Below are positions 50,937 to 60,664 of a stretch of DNA of 64,000 nt, in pieces. Location of the stretch: the NCBI RefSeq assembly GCF_017114915.1, contig NZ_JAAUOE010000021.1, forward strand, positions 31,284 through 95,283, read 5' to 3'. This stretch comes from Pseudomonas frederiksbergensis (lineage in GTDB: Bacteria > Pseudomonadota > Gammaproteobacteria > Pseudomonadales > Pseudomonadaceae). Below the pieces are notes generated by a model. The model was not told the origin of the DNA. It searched no databases and saw only the letters and a program-made list of their open reading frames with translations. The translations under genes were made by a program, and so were the position numbers. Every line of letters starts with the position of its first letter. The stretch's first letter is position 1.

Positions 50937-51397
50937 AGCCGTCCCTTCAATTCGATCACCAGCAGATCGCTGGCGCGCTCGATCAAGTCCAGTACCTGTT
51001 CGAAACCCTGCTCGCTGTCGTAATAAGGATCCGGCACTTCATCGACTTCCGATTGGAAACGACGCAGGAACAAATCCAGCTCGGCCTTGCCATTGGCCGG
51101 TTGCAAGGCCTTGAGGTGGCGCAGGTTGCTGTTGTCCATTGCCAGGATCAGGTCGTAGGCGGCGAAATCGGCGCGGCTTACTTGCCGGGCGCGCTGGGCG
51201 GAAAGGTCGTAGCCACGCAGCTTCGCCGCGGCCTGGCTGCGCTTGTCCGGGGCCTTGCCGACGTGCCAGTCACCGGTGCCGGCGGACGCCACTTCGACCT
51301 GATTGGTCAGCCCCGCCTCACGCAGTTTGTGCCGCAATACGCCTTCAGCCGTGGGGGAACGGCAGATATTGCCCAGGCAGACGAACAGAACCCGCAT
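50933..51397 (-). CDS. Low-molecular-weight protein tyrosine phosphatase
   Basis: A 154-residue phosphatase. The P-loop is VLFVCLGNICRSP (nucleophile C7, arginine R13), and the general acid is in DEVPDPYYDS. It removes phosphate from tyrosine in regulatory or capsule-related proteins; the partner is unknown. It overlaps murB and abuts kdsB. Confidence 0.94.
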   Translation of the reverse strand: MRVLFVCLGNICRSPTAEGVLRHKLREAGLTNQVEVASAGTGDWHVGKAPDKRSQAAAKLRGYDLSAQRARQVSRADFAAYDLILAMDNSNLRHLKALQPANGKAELDLFLRRFQSEVDEVPDPYYDSEQGFEQVLDLIERASDLLVIELKGRL

Positions 51398-52161
51398 CAG
51401 GCCTCCAGCAGGCGACGAACGCGCTCGAGGTCTTCAATGGTATCGACGCCGGCAGGCGGTGCGATCAGTGCGTCGGCGACATGAATCCGCACGCCATGCC
51501 AGAGCGCCCGCAATTGCTCCAGAGCCTCGGTGTTTTCCAGCCAGCACGGGCCCCAGGTGACGAAGTCCTGCAGGAAACCGGCGCGATAGGCATAAATGCC
51601 GATGTGACGGCGATAGGGCACACCTTCCGGCAATTGCTCGCGGCTCTTGGCGAACGCGTCGCGAGCCCATGGCAAGGTGGCACGACTGAATGTCAGTGCC
51701 AGGCCATTGAGGTCGCTGACCACCTTGACCACGTTGGGATTGAACAGGGTCTCCACGTCTTCGATCGGCTCGGCCAGGGTGGCCATGCGCGCTTCGGTGT
51801 GGGCAGCCAGGTTGGCGGCGACCTGATCGATCACGCTCGGCGGAATCAACGGCTCGTCGCCCTGAACATTGACTACGATGGCATCCGGGGTCAAGCCCAG
51901 TTTCGCCGCGACTTCGGCCAGACGATCGGTGCCGGAATTGTGGTCTTCGCGGGTCAGCACCACTTCGGCGCCAAAGCCCCTGCAGACCTCGACGATGCGC
52001 GCATCGTCAGTGGCCACCACCACGCGCTGGGCGCTGCTTTTGCTCGCCTGCTCCCAGACGTGCTGGATCATCGGCTTGCCGGCGATCAACAGCAGCGGTT
52101 TGCCCGGCAGACGGGTTGAGGCATAGCGCGATGGAATGACAATGGTAAAGGCTGTGGTCAT
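51397..52161 (-). CDS. kdsB: CMP-KDO synthetase
   Basis: A 254-residue cytidylyltransferase that activates KDO for lipopolysaccharide core synthesis. FTIVIPSRYASTRLPGKPL is the nucleotide-binding N-terminus, VVATDDARI and VNVQGDEPLIPP carry metal- and substrate-binding residues. It overlaps the ycaR-type gene by 4 bases and the phosphatase gene by one. Confidence 0.96.
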   Translation of the reverse strand: MTTAFTIVIPSRYASTRLPGKPLLLIAGKPMIQHVWEQASKSSAQRVVVATDDARIVEVCRGFGAEVVLTREDHNSGTDRLAEVAAKLGLTPDAIVVNVQGDEPLIPPSVIDQVAANLAAHTEARMATLAEPIEDVETLFNPNVVKVVSDLNGLALTFSRATLPWARDAFAKSREQLPEGVPYRRHIGIYAYRAGFLQDFVTWGPCWLENTEALEQLRALWHGVRIHVADALIAPPAGVDTIEDLERVRRLLEA

Positions 52162-52343
52162 TTATCCAGACGCTCGTCGGTGGTCAGGGTGCGCGCTTCG
52201 CTTTCGAGCATCACCGGGATGCCATCACGAATCGGGTATGCGAGGCCGGCGCCCTTGCTGATCAGCTCGGTTTTGTCGGCGCTGAGCTTGAGCGGGCCTT
52301 TGCAGACCGGGCAAGCGAGGATATCGAGCAATTTGGTGTCCAT
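52158..52343 (-). CDS. YcaR/Trm112-family small zinc-ribbon-like protein
   Basis: A 61-residue protein. MDTKLLDILACPVCKGPLKL has the CPxCK knuckle of the family and the fold-typical SKGAGLAYPIRDGIPVML follows. Only one Cys pair is present, so zinc binding may be partial. Start 52343 has an AGGGA site at good spacing; an ATG two codons upstream is less suited. It is always found between lpxK and kdsB in this group. Confidence 0.9.
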   Translation of the reverse strand: MDTKLLDILACPVCKGPLKLSADKTELISKGAGLAYPIRDGIPVMLESEARTLTTDERLDK

Positions 52344-52368
52344 GTACATTCCCTGGATAGAAACGGAG

Positions 52369-53379
52369 TTAAGGCAAAAGACGAGCCGGCAACAGGCGCA
52401 TCAGCTGCGTATCGAACCAGGCCACGAAGGCCGGCGATGGCGCAGCATCGACCGTCAGGTACCACCAATCGGCGGCGGCGAAGGCACGGCACTTCACCGC
52501 GTCCTTTTCCGTCATTACCACTGGCAATGACGGTGTGAAATTCAAGGCCTGCACGCTGTACTCGGCGTGGTCGGCAAATGCATGGGGCACTGGCCGCCAG
52601 TGTAGCGTTTCGAGGGTCGTGAAGAAACGCCGGGGATTGCCGATCCCGGCCACGGCATGCACGGCCTGACCAACAGGAAAATGGTCGAGGGGACGCCGTT
52701 CGCCGCTGTGCAGGTTGACCAGTTCGGTGGGTTGCAACTGGAACGCAAAACCGTCTTCGCGATCATTGGCAGCACCGTTATACAGCACGGCATCGACGCT
52801 TTGCAGACGCTCGACCGGTTCGCGCAACGGCCCGGCAGGCAGGCAACGCTTGTTGCCCAGCCCCCGAGCGGCATCGATCAGCACCAACTCCAGATCACGA
52901 GCCAACCGGTAATGCTGCATGCCATCGTCGGAGAGGATCAGGTCCAGTGGCTCACTCGCCAGCAAGGCTTTGACCGCGCGGCTGCGGTCCGGGTCGATCA
53001 TCAGCGGCACGCCGGTGCGCTGAACGATCAACAGCGGTTCATCGCCCGCCACGTCCGCGCCTTGATCCACCTCGACCCGCCACGGCAATTGCGGCGGTTT
53101 GGCGCCATAACCACGGCTGACCACACCGACCCGCAGACCGCTGCGCTGGCAATGCTGGATCATCCACAGAATCAGCGGCGTCTTGCCGGTGCCGCCTACC
53201 GTGATGTTGCCGACCACGATCAGCGGCACCGGCGGTTGGTAGATCTCGCCCTCGCCCGCCAGAAAGCGCTCGCGCTTGCCGATGACGACGCGCCGATACA
53301 GCCATTCCAGAGGCTGCAACAGCTTCAACGCCGGATGACCGTCATACCACGCGGCGAGCAATCGATCGGACATGGTCAT
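52369..53379 (-). CDS. lpxK: Tetraacyldisaccharide 4'-kinase
   Basis: A 336-residue membrane-associated P-loop kinase of lipid A synthesis. VVGNITVGGTGKTPLILWMI is the Walker A region, DLILSDDGMQHYRLARD contains the catalytic aspartates, and AGIGNPRRFF is the late motif. The N-terminus SDRLLAAWYDGHP matches Pseudomonas LpxK. Its ATG overlaps the exbD stop (TGATG). Confidence 0.95.
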   Translation of the reverse strand: MTMSDRLLAAWYDGHPALKLLQPLEWLYRRVVIGKRERFLAGEGEIYQPPVPLIVVGNITVGGTGKTPLILWMIQHCQRSGLRVGVVSRGYGAKPPQLPWRVEVDQGADVAGDEPLLIVQRTGVPLMIDPDRSRAVKALLASEPLDLILSDDGMQHYRLARDLELVLIDAARGLGNKRCLPAGPLREPVERLQSVDAVLYNGAANDREDGFAFQLQPTELVNLHSGERRPLDHFPVGQAVHAVAGIGNPRRFFTTLETLHWRPVPHAFADHAEYSVQALNFTPSLPVVMTEKDAVKCRAFAAADWWYLTVDAAPSPAFVAWFDTQLMRLLPARLLP

Positions 53380-53807
53380 CAGGACGCCGGCGCCGCCTCG
53401 ACAGTGGTCATGCGCAAGTGGCTGAAACCGAGCTTGCCGGCAGCGTCCATCGCGGTGATGACAGACTGATGAGGGGTCTTGCCATCGGCGCTGATGGACA
53501 GCGGCAGGTTGGTGTCGCCATTGGATTCTTTCTGCAGCGCTTCCATCAGGCTGGTCAGGTCGCTCTTCGGCAACAGCTGGTTGTTGACCGAATACGCCCC
53601 ATCGGCGCTGATGGCGATGTCCAGTTGCTTGAGCTGCTGGTCTTCGGCCGGGGAGCCGCTGACCGCTTCCGGCAGGTCGACGCGCAACTGGGTTTCACGG
53701 GTGAAGGTGGTGGTCACAACGAAAAACAGCAACAGAATAAACACCACGTCGATCAGCGACGCGAGGTTGATGTCTATCGTTTCCCGCGGCTTACGACGGA
53801 ATTTCAC
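53379..53807 (-). CDS. exbD: ExbD/TolR-family biopolymer transport protein
   Basis: A 142-residue inner-membrane protein with one N-terminal helix (LASLIDVVFILLLFFVVTTTF, broken here for length) containing the proton-carrying aspartate in LIDVVFI. The periplasmic part follows. It pairs with the ExbB-like protein upstream as a proton-driven motor. In this lpxK-linked form the partner (TonB-like) is not present in the window. Confidence 0.93.
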   Translation of the reverse strand: MKFRRKPRETIDINLASLIDVVFILLLFFVVTTTFTRETQLRVDLPEAVSGSPAEDQQLKQLDIAISADGAYSVNNQLLPKSDLTSLMEALQKESNGDTNLPLSISADGKTPHQSVITAMDAAGKLGFSHLRMTTVEAAPAS

Positions 53808-54439
53808 GCTTTACCCTCGGCCAGGTCCACGTCGCGGTCGCCCTGTATGACCTCGACCAGTTTGATCGCTTCCTGCTCCATGCCCACCACCAGTTCATCG
53901 ATCCGGCGTTGCAGGAAGCGGTGGAAGAACACGGCCGGAATGCCGACCATCAGGCCTGCGGCGGTGGTGATCAGCGCCTTGGAAATACCCCCGGCCAGCA
54001 CCGCGGCGTTGGTGCCCATGCCCGTGCCCATGAACGCACTGAAAATATCGATCATGCCCAGCACCGTCCCCAGCAGCCCCAGCAACGGGGCCATGGCGGC
54101 GATGGTGCCCAGGGCGTTGATGTAGCGTTCGAGTTCGTGAATCACCCGCGCTGCGGCCTCTTCGATGCACTCTTTCATGATCTCGCGACCATGTTTGGAG
54201 TTGGCCAGACCGGCGGCCAGGATCTCGCCCAACGGAGAGTTGGCGCGCAGTTCCTTGAGTTTTTCTTTATTGAGTTGCTTGTCCTTGATCCAGACCCAGA
54301 CCTGCCCGAGCAAGTGCTCCGGGGTCACGCGGCTGGCGCGCAGGGTCCAGAGACGCTCGGCGACGATCGCCATGGCCGCGATGGAACTCAGAATGATCGG
54401 CAGCATCATCCAGCCGCCGGATTTGACCAATTCCCACAC
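53804..54439 (-). CDS. exbB: MotA/TolQ/ExbB-family proton channel protein
   Basis: A 211-residue inner-membrane protein with three helices. MWELVKSGGWMMLPIILSS-type N-terminus, then the paired helices around GTIAAMAPLLGLLGTVLGMI and KALITTAAGLMVGIPAV. GTG 54439 is chosen because GAGGGGA lies eight bases before it and it gives the family N-terminus; an upstream ATG at 54469 adds ten residues. First gene of the exbB-exbD-lpxK-ycaR-kdsB-ptp-murB operon. Confidence 0.92.
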   Translation of the reverse strand: MWELVKSGGWMMLPIILSSIAAMAIVAERLWTLRASRVTPEHLLGQVWVWIKDKQLNKEKLKELRANSPLGEILAAGLANSKHGREIMKECIEEAAARVIHELERYINALGTIAAMAPLLGLLGTVLGMIDIFSAFMGTGMGTNAAVLAGGISKALITTAAGLMVGIPAVFFHRFLQRRIDELVVGMEQEAIKLVEVIQGDRDVDLAEGKA

Positions 54440-54536
54440 AGTGACAGTCCCCTCGAAAAAGTGCGCCACTCTAACATAGGGGGTGGGCGCACCGAAGACC
54501 GGGATGTCGCATCCGGTCGGGCTTTAATGATGCGAA

Positions 54537-56771
54537 TTACTGGCGCAATGGTGGCGGGTCGCGCCAGAAACGCCGTTCCTGAAGCATCGTCCACGGCGGT
54601 TTGAAACGCCCCAGTTGTAGACGAATGGCACCCTGCTCGGCGCTGTCGTAAATCGCCACACCACGCTTTTGATACCGCGCCACGACGGTGGGGTGAGGGT
54701 GGCCGAAAGAATTACCGTTGCCACGGGAGATCAGCACGGCTTTGGGTTGCAAGACCCTGAGCAATACTGTCGAGGATGAACTGCGACTGCCGTGGTGCGG
54801 AGCCTGCAACCAGTCCGTCGGCACCGCCAATGGACTGTCGAGCAGTGCCCGCTCGACCGTGCTATCGATATCGCCGGTCAGCAGTAACCGCTCGCCGTTG
54901 GCTTCGATCTGCAGCACGCAGGACTTCTGATTACGGTCGCTGGCCGATGGCCACTGCCAGAGTTGGAACCCCACGCCGTCCCAGGTCCACTGCTGACCGC
55001 TCTCGCAACCCTCGGCGTGTAGCTCGTCGGGCAGCGCCAGTGGATCGCCACTCAGTACTCGCGTCACCGGCACACCGCCGGCAACCGCTCGCGCACCGCC
55101 GGCATGATCGGCGTCGGCGTGGCTGATCAGCATCAGATCGAGTCCGTTCACGCCCAGCTTGCGCAGTGATGGCAACACCACCCGCTCACCCAGGTCGATA
55201 TCACCGAACCGTGGCCCGGCGTCATACAGCAGGGTGTGATGGCGGGTGCGCACCAGGATGGCCAACCCTTGGCCGACATCCAGTTGCCAGACTTCGGCGA
55301 TGCCTTCAGGCAGCGTGTGCCGAGGCGCAAAAACCAGCAATAGCAGCATTGGCCAGCCCAACGGGCGTATTGGTACGCCTCGCGGCAGCAACAGAAGAAA
55401 GGCACCCAGCATGCCGATCGCCCACACCCATAACGGGACCGCCACTGGCACCCACGCGGGCACTTGCCCGGCCATCAACGCCAACCCCTGGAACAAAAGA
55501 TCGATCAGACCGCCGGCCAACCATAGCAACCCTTCGCCCACATAAGGCACGGGCAACAGCAGTGTTCCGAGCAAGGCCGGCGGCAAGACCGCCAGGCTGA
55601 TCCAGGGCACCGCCAGCAGGTTGGCCAGCGGCCCGCTGAGGCTGATCGGCAAGCCCAGCACTAACAGCAGCGGGCACAGACCGATCGCGATCAGCCATTG
55701 GGCGCGGGTCCAGGTTTGCCACCAGCGCCACGGCCCCAATCGCCCGCCAAAGGTGAAAATCAGCACCGCTACCGCCGCAAAGGACAACCAGAAACCCGGT
55801 TGAAGACTCGCCAGCGGGTCCATCAGCAGAACCCCGTCAAGCGCCAGCAACAGCGGCCACCAAGCGCCAAGGTGACGGAACCGTAGCCGCCACAACAGCA
55901 CCAGCCCGATCATCAGGCAGGCCCGCCGCACCGGTACCTCGAAGCCGGCCAACAGCCCATAACCGAGCGCTGCCGTGAACGCCAGTGCGCACGCCCATGG
56001 GAGCCATGGCAAGCGCCTGGGCCATAAGCCATAACGCGCCAGCCCGGCGATCAGCAGATACACCAGCCCCGCCAGCAAACCGACGTGCTGCCCGGAAATC
56101 ACCAACAGATGCACGGTGCCGGTGTCTTGCAGCACCTGCCAATCCTCACGACTGAGCCCGGCGCCATCCCCCAGCACCAACGCCGTCAGCGCCCCCGTTC
56201 GCCCCTGGGCATCCACGGCCAGCAATCGCTGGCGGATGCCGTCGCGCCAGGCCCACTGCGCTTCCCTCAGCCGCTGGCCGTCCTTGACTGTCCCGGTGGC
56301 GCCGATGCGTTGGGCCAGTAGCCAGGCGTCGTAATCAAAACCATGGGGGTTGAGCAGCCCGGCAGGACGCTTCAACTTGACCGCCAGCCGCCACCGTTCG
56401 CCGCTGTTGACGGCCGGCCCGCCGTACCAGGCCAGACGCAAGCGCCGAGGCAGTTGGGTGCGCCGCGACTGACTGTCCGTCAGCTCGAAACGCACCACGC
56501 CCTCGGCCTGTTGCGGCAACCCGGTAACACGACCTTCGACCCAACGAGTCTCGCCATCGAGATCCAGCGCCAGGCGATCATCCAGCGCCCACTGTGCATT
56601 CGCGCCCGCCCAACTGAAACCGAACAACAAAAATGCCAGTGGAAAGGTTCGAAACGGCAGCAACATCAAACCCGCTACCGGCAACACCAACCACAACCCC
56701 GCCGGCGGTAATGCCGGTAAAAAACGCAAGGCCAGCAGACCCAACGCCAGCGCCATCATCCCTGTGCGCAT
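54537..56771 (-). CDS. comEC: ComEC/Rec2-family DNA uptake channel protein
   Basis: A 744-residue inner-membrane protein. DUF4131 and Competence domains with about ten hydrophobic segments, including LLVISGQHVGLLAGLVY, precede a C-terminal metallo-beta-lactamase-like domain (LDVGQGLAILVRT; SHADADHAGGARAV; APHHGSRSSSS). In naturally competent bacteria it carries single-stranded DNA across the membrane. All domains are complete, so the gene looks functional. Confidence 0.94.
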   Translation of the reverse strand: MRTGMMALALGLLALRFLPALPPAGLWLVLPVAGLMLLPFRTFPLAFLLFGFSWAGANAQWALDDRLALDLDGETRWVEGRVTGLPQQAEGVVRFELTDSQSRRTQLPRRLRLAWYGGPAVNSGERWRLAVKLKRPAGLLNPHGFDYDAWLLAQRIGATGTVKDGQRLREAQWAWRDGIRQRLLAVDAQGRTGALTALVLGDGAGLSREDWQVLQDTGTVHLLVISGQHVGLLAGLVYLLIAGLARYGLWPRRLPWLPWACALAFTAALGYGLLAGFEVPVRRACLMIGLVLLWRLRFRHLGAWWPLLLALDGVLLMDPLASLQPGFWLSFAAVAVLIFTFGGRLGPWRWWQTWTRAQWLIAIGLCPLLLVLGLPISLSGPLANLLAVPWISLAVLPPALLGTLLLPVPYVGEGLLWLAGGLIDLLFQGLALMAGQVPAWVPVAVPLWVWAIGMLGAFLLLLPRGVPIRPLGWPMLLLLVFAPRHTLPEGIAEVWQLDVGQGLAILVRTRHHTLLYDAGPRFGDIDLGERVVLPSLRKLGVNGLDLMLISHADADHAGGARAVAGGVPVTRVLSGDPLALPDELHAEGCESGQQWTWDGVGFQLWQWPSASDRNQKSCVLQIEANGERLLLTGDIDSTVERALLDSPLAVPTDWLQAPHHGSRSSSSTVLLRVLQPKAVLISRGNGNSFGHPHPTVVARYQKRGVAIYDSAEQGAIRLQLGRFKPPWTMLQERRFWRDPPPLRQ

Positions 56772-56907
56772 AAGCCCGTCCTTGAGAGTCCCCTCACTAG
56801 GCTTAGTCGTCGCGCCGCACGGGCGTCGTTAACAATTGTCACAAAGTCTGAATGGGCGGTTCATAGAATCCAGACATACTTGCCGCCTTAACCGACCGAG
56901 AAGCCTT

Positions 56908-57429
56908 ATGCCCCGGCGCTTATTCAAACGTTACATGCCAGACCCGACCAGCATCAGGGAACACAAATCCTTACGCTTTCTTGGCACCCTGCTGCATGAC
57001 CCCAACCTCTGGCACCTCAATCGCCACTCCGTCGCGCGGGCCATGGCGGTCGGCCTGTTCGCGGCGTTCCTGCCCATCCCGTTGCAGATGCTGCTGGCCG
57101 CCATCCTCGCCATCGTGGTGCGCGGCAACATGCCGATTGCCGTCAGCCTGGTCTGGCTGACCAACCCGATCACCATGCCGGCGGTGTTTTTCTGCACCTA
57201 CCAGACCGGCGCCTGGCTGATGGACGTTCCCGCCAGGAGCTTGCCGGACGAGTTGACCTGGGAATGGATCAGCGGCGAACTCTCGACTTTGTGGCAGCCG
57301 TTTTTACTCGGCTCGGTGGTAACTGGCCTGGTGCTTGGGGCGCTGGCTTATTGTCTGGTGATGATGTATTGGCGCTGGTGGGTGAGTCGGCAATGGGCAC
57401 GGCGCAAGCGCAGCCGGATGCAAGAATGA
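56908..57429 (+). CDS. DUF2062-family membrane protein
   Basis: A 173-residue protein with two or three membrane segments (VGLFAAFLPIPLQMLLAAIL; a C-terminal LGSVVTGLVLGALAYCLV). WHLNRHSVARA before and NMPIAVSLVWLTNPITM within match the DUF2062 family of unknown role. Start MPRRLFKRYMPDP at 56908 is preferred over longer upstream frames. Divergent from comEC as in P. aeruginosa. Confidence 0.92.
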   Translation: MPRRLFKRYMPDPTSIREHKSLRFLGTLLHDPNLWHLNRHSVARAMAVGLFAAFLPIPLQMLLAAILAIVVRGNMPIAVSLVWLTNPITMPAVFFCTYQTGAWLMDVPARSLPDELTWEWISGELSTLWQPFLLGSVVTGLVLGALAYCLVMMYWRWWVSRQWARRKRSRMQE

Positions 57430-57460
57430 AAAACGGCCTCCATTTGGGAGGCCGTTTTTT
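57430..57460. terminator. Bidirectional terminator between DUF2062 gene and ABC permease
   Basis: AAAACGGCCTCC, short loop, GGAGGCCGTTTTTT, directly after the DUF2062 stop and before the convergent ABC permease end. Confidence 0.92.
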
Positions 57461-57494
57461 ATATGGGGGCATATCCATTGCTGCGGTGGAAGCG

Positions 57495-58274
57495 TCAGGT
57501 ACGCATCCCGCGCCCACTCACCAGCAACCGCGCACAACCGATGTACAGCACAACGGTCGCTACCAGCATGAAGGCGATCGCCACGCTGATCTTGATGTCC
57601 GACACGCCGAGGATGCCGTAGCGGAAGGCGTTGACCATGTGCAGCACCGGGTTGGCCAGCGACACGGTCTGCCAGAACGGCGGCAGCAGGCTGATCGAGT
57701 AGAACACCCCGCCCAGGTACGTCAGCGGTGTCAGCACAAAGGTGGGGATGATCGAGATGTCATCGAAATTGCGCGCAAATACCGCGTTGATGAAACCCAG
57801 CAGCGAGAAGATCGTCGCCGTCAGCAGCACCACCAGAAGGGTCACGCCCAGGTGATGCACCTGCAGCTTGGTAAAGAACAGCGACAGCAACGTCACAATG
57901 ATCCCGACCATCAACCCGCGCAGCACACCGCCCAGGGTGTAGCCGATCAGAATCGTATGCGGTGACACCGGCGACACCATCAACTCTTCGATGGAGCGCT
58001 GGAACTTGCTGCCAAAGAAACTCGACACCACGTTGCCGTAGGAGTTGGTGATCACCGACATCATGATCAGCCCCGGCACGATGTACTCCATGTAGGTGAA
58101 GCCACCCATGTCGCCGATCTGCCGACCGATCAGATTGCCGAAGATCACGAAGTACAGAACCATGGTGATGGCCGGCGGCAGCAGGGTCTGCGGCCAGATC
58201 CGGGTGAAGCGCCTGACCTCACGGTAAACGATGGTATTGAGGGCAATGAGGTTGGGTTGCAGCTCGGAACTCAT
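57495..58274 (-). CDS. ABC-2 type exporter permease, YadH-like
   Basis: A 259-residue permease with six hydrophobic segments. NLIALNTIVYREVRRFTRIW, MMSVITNSYGNVVSSFFGSKFQ-type and VHHLGVTLLVV blocks fit the YadH subfamily. It pairs with the ATPase just upstream (ATGA overlap). The exported substrate of YadGH-type systems is unknown. Confidence 0.92.
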   Translation of the reverse strand: MSSELQPNLIALNTIVYREVRRFTRIWPQTLLPPAITMVLYFVIFGNLIGRQIGDMGGFTYMEYIVPGLIMMSVITNSYGNVVSSFFGSKFQRSIEELMVSPVSPHTILIGYTLGGVLRGLMVGIIVTLLSLFFTKLQVHHLGVTLLVVLLTATIFSLLGFINAVFARNFDDISIIPTFVLTPLTYLGGVFYSISLLPPFWQTVSLANPVLHMVNAFRYGILGVSDIKISVAIAFMLVATVVLYIGCARLLVSGRGMRT

Positions 58275-59203
58275 ACCGCCACCTTCGACAGATTTTTCTC
58301 CACCAGAGACACGAACAGCTCCTCGAGGCGATTGGTTTTGTTACGCAAGCTCAACACTTCGATGTTCTGCTGCGCCAATTGGGTGAACAGCGCGGTAATG
58401 CCCATGGCCTTGTCGACCTGGACTTCCAGGGTATGGCTGTCGATCAGTCTGGTCGGGTAACCGAGCAACTGCGGGGCCACTTGCAAGGTGTTCTTCATAT
58501 CCAGCAGGAAGGTCTCGACATGCAGTTGGCTGAGCAACTGCTTCATGCTGGTGTTCTCGACGATGGTGCCGTGGTCGATGATGCCGATGTTGCGGCACAA
58601 CTGCTCAGCCTCTTCCAGGTAATGGGTGGTGAGGATGATGGTGATGCCTTTGTTGTTCAGTTCGGTGAGGAAGGTCCACATCGAGCGACGCAATTCGATG
58701 TCCACCCCCGCCGTCGGTTCGTCGAGGATCAGCAGGCGTGGTTCGTGGACCAGTGCCCGGGCGATCATCAGTCGACGCTTCATGCCGCCGGACAGGGAGC
58801 GCGACGGCACATCGCGCTTGTCCCACAAACCCAGTTGGGTCAGGTACTGCTCGGCGCGCTCCTTGGCGATTTTCGCCGGAATGCCGTAGTAACCGGCCTG
58901 GGTCACGACAATGTCGAATGTCTTTTCGAACTGATTGAAGTTGAACTCCTGGGGCACTACACCAATGCAGCGTTTGAGCGCCGCCGGCTCCTTGTCCAGG
59001 TCGTGACCGAAGATATTCACCGTTCCGCTGGTCTTGTTCACCAGGGTCGAGAGAATGCCGATGGTCGTGGATTTGCCGGCGCCGTTAGGGCCCAGCAAGG
59101 CGAAAAAGTCACCTTCGGCGACGTCCAGATCGATACCACTCAAGGCCTGGAAACCGTTGCCGTAGGTTTTGGTTAGCTGCCGGATGGACAGAGCGGAACT
59201 CAT
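58271..59203 (-). CDS. ABC exporter ATP-binding protein, YadG-like
   Basis: A 310-residue ATPase. Walker A GPNGAGKST, signature LSGGMKRRLM, Walker B LLILDEPTAGVD and the switch histidine in ILTTHYLEEAEQL. C-terminal about 80 residues form the DUF4162-like tail of ABC-2 exporters. MSSALSIRQLTKTYGNG is the start near 59203. First gene of the pair. Confidence 0.93.
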   Translation of the reverse strand: MSSALSIRQLTKTYGNGFQALSGIDLDVAEGDFFALLGPNGAGKSTTIGILSTLVNKTSGTVNIFGHDLDKEPAALKRCIGVVPQEFNFNQFEKTFDIVVTQAGYYGIPAKIAKERAEQYLTQLGLWDKRDVPSRSLSGGMKRRLMIARALVHEPRLLILDEPTAGVDIELRRSMWTFLTELNNKGITIILTTHYLEEAEQLCRNIGIIDHGTIVENTSMKQLLSQLHVETFLLDMKNTLQVAPQLLGYPTRLIDSHTLEVQVDKAMGITALFTQLAQQNIEVLSLRNKTNRLEELFVSLVEKNLSKVAV

Positions 59204-59336
59204 ATCGGATTTACGCACCAAGAAGGGAAGAAAGGGATAAATAAGGGCGGGCGGCGAGCAATGCAACCGCGGCGCACGAGCGCAATGGTGCTTGTCGCTG
59301 CCACACAAGTACAGTCATGCGTGTCGATAGTGAGTA

Positions 59337-59960
59337 TTAAGTCAACGCGGTCATGACGGCTTTGCGATACGCTGGACGCTGTTTCAACCGCGCGTACCAG
59401 GCTTCGAGATGAGGCTGCGGCGCGCGCTCGATCGGCATCTCGAACCAGGCATAAATGAAACTGCCCAAGGGAATGTCGCCCATGCCGATCTCATCGCCCG
59501 ACAGGTATGGTTTGACCGCCAGCGCTTGATCGGCCATCGACAGCAGATCGTCGCATTCCTTGATCGCCGCCTTGATCGCCGGCCAGTCCTGCTGCTCTTG
59601 CGGGGTGCGCAACACGCCCCAGAACACCGTGCGAAACGGCGCGGCAAAACTTGAGGTGGTCCAGTCCATCCACTTTTCCGCCGAGGCACGGGCTTGCAGG
59701 TCCGTCGGATACCAGGCAGTGCCGCTGGCATGGCGAGCCATCAGGTAACGCACGATGGCGTTGGATTCCCACAGCACGAAGCCGTCGTCTTCGATCACCG
59801 GCACGCGACCGTTGGGATTCATCGCCCGGTACTCAGGCGTGTCGACCACGCCAAAGGCACCGCCGGCGTCAATGGCTTCATAGGCCAGGCCCAGCTCTTC
59901 GGCGGCCCACAACGGCTTTCTGACATTCGACGAATTTTTCCGACCCCAGATCTTCAGCAT
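59337..59960 (-). CDS. Glutathione S-transferase family protein
   Basis: A 207-residue GST. MLKIWGRKNSSNVRKPLW has the serine/asparagine-type active-site start of beta/theta-like GSTs, NPNGRVPVIEDDGFVLWESNAI binds glutathione (cis-proline and Glu-Ser), and the C-terminal helical domain is complete. Start 59960 is chosen on the family N-terminus. Monocistronic between the ABC exporter and the transglutaminase-like gene. Confidence 0.92.
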   Translation of the reverse strand: MLKIWGRKNSSNVRKPLWAAEELGLAYEAIDAGGAFGVVDTPEYRAMNPNGRVPVIEDDGFVLWESNAIVRYLMARHASGTAWYPTDLQARASAEKWMDWTTSSFAAPFRTVFWGVLRTPQEQQDWPAIKAAIKECDDLLSMADQALAVKPYLSGDEIGMGDIPLGSFIYAWFEMPIERAPQPHLEAWYARLKQRPAYRKAVMTALT

Positions 59961-60004
59961 GACCGCTCCTTGTTGGATAAATGCGCAGGGCAGCATACGC
60001 CGGA

Positions 60005-60664
60005 TCAGGCGCGACTCAAATCGCTCTGCATGTCACCCAGTTGCAGCGGCAGTCGCTCGCCGAACAGATGCGGATAGCACTTTTCCAGGTGTTGGAAAAA
60101 GAACGCTTCAGGCACATCGGTGAACTGGCCGTGATCGACCAGGTACTCCATCAACTGCTCGCCGTCGCGATTGAAAGGATGGAACACACTGTCGTTGACC
60201 CCGTCGAACTCCAGTGGCGCGACATTGAACAGCTCGCACAGTTGTTGATTGAAAGCCGGCGTGGCTTTAACCCAACGCTCGTTCAAATAAAGCTCGGTGT
60301 AGCCGTGCATGGCGAACACATCACTCTTGAGCAGTTCGAGCAGGCGCGGCGTCGACAGGTGATTGCGCACATCCGCCAGACCGATACGCGCCGGGATCCC
60401 GCAATGCCGGGCGCAACCGGCCAACAGCGTGGCTTTGGGCACGCAATAACTCTCCCCGGTCGCCAATGCGTAGCTGCCGCGCAAAGTCTGTGGGTCGCGG
60501 CTGAAGGTGTAGGGGTTGTAGCGCACGGCCTCGCGCACCGCGTAATAGAGATTGATCGCCTGCTCGAGCGGATCGCGCCGGGCACCACGATGTTTTTCGG
60601 CGAACGCCACCACCGAGGGATGGTCACTGTCGATGAAGCGGCCGGGGCTCAGATACGCGTGCAT
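60005..60664 (-). CDS. Transglutaminase-like cysteine protease-fold protein
   Basis: A 219-residue protein with the transglutaminase-like core. The catalytic cysteine is in GESYCVPKATLLAGCAR, the histidine in AMHGYTELYL, and the acidic residue follows in the ATPAFN strand. Such bacterial proteins are usually peptidases or amide hydrolases; no substrate can be named. ATG 60664 fits the GGAG site; a GTG two codons upstream is too close to it. Confidence 0.87.
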   Translation of the reverse strand: MHAYLSPGRFIDSDHPSVVAFAEKHRGARRDPLEQAINLYYAVREAVRYNPYTFSRDPQTLRGSYALATGESYCVPKATLLAGCARHCGIPARIGLADVRNHLSTPRLLELLKSDVFAMHGYTELYLNERWVKATPAFNQQLCELFNVAPLEFDGVNDSVFHPFNRDGEQLMEYLVDHGQFTDVPEAFFFQHLEKCYPHLFGERLPLQLGDMQSDLSRA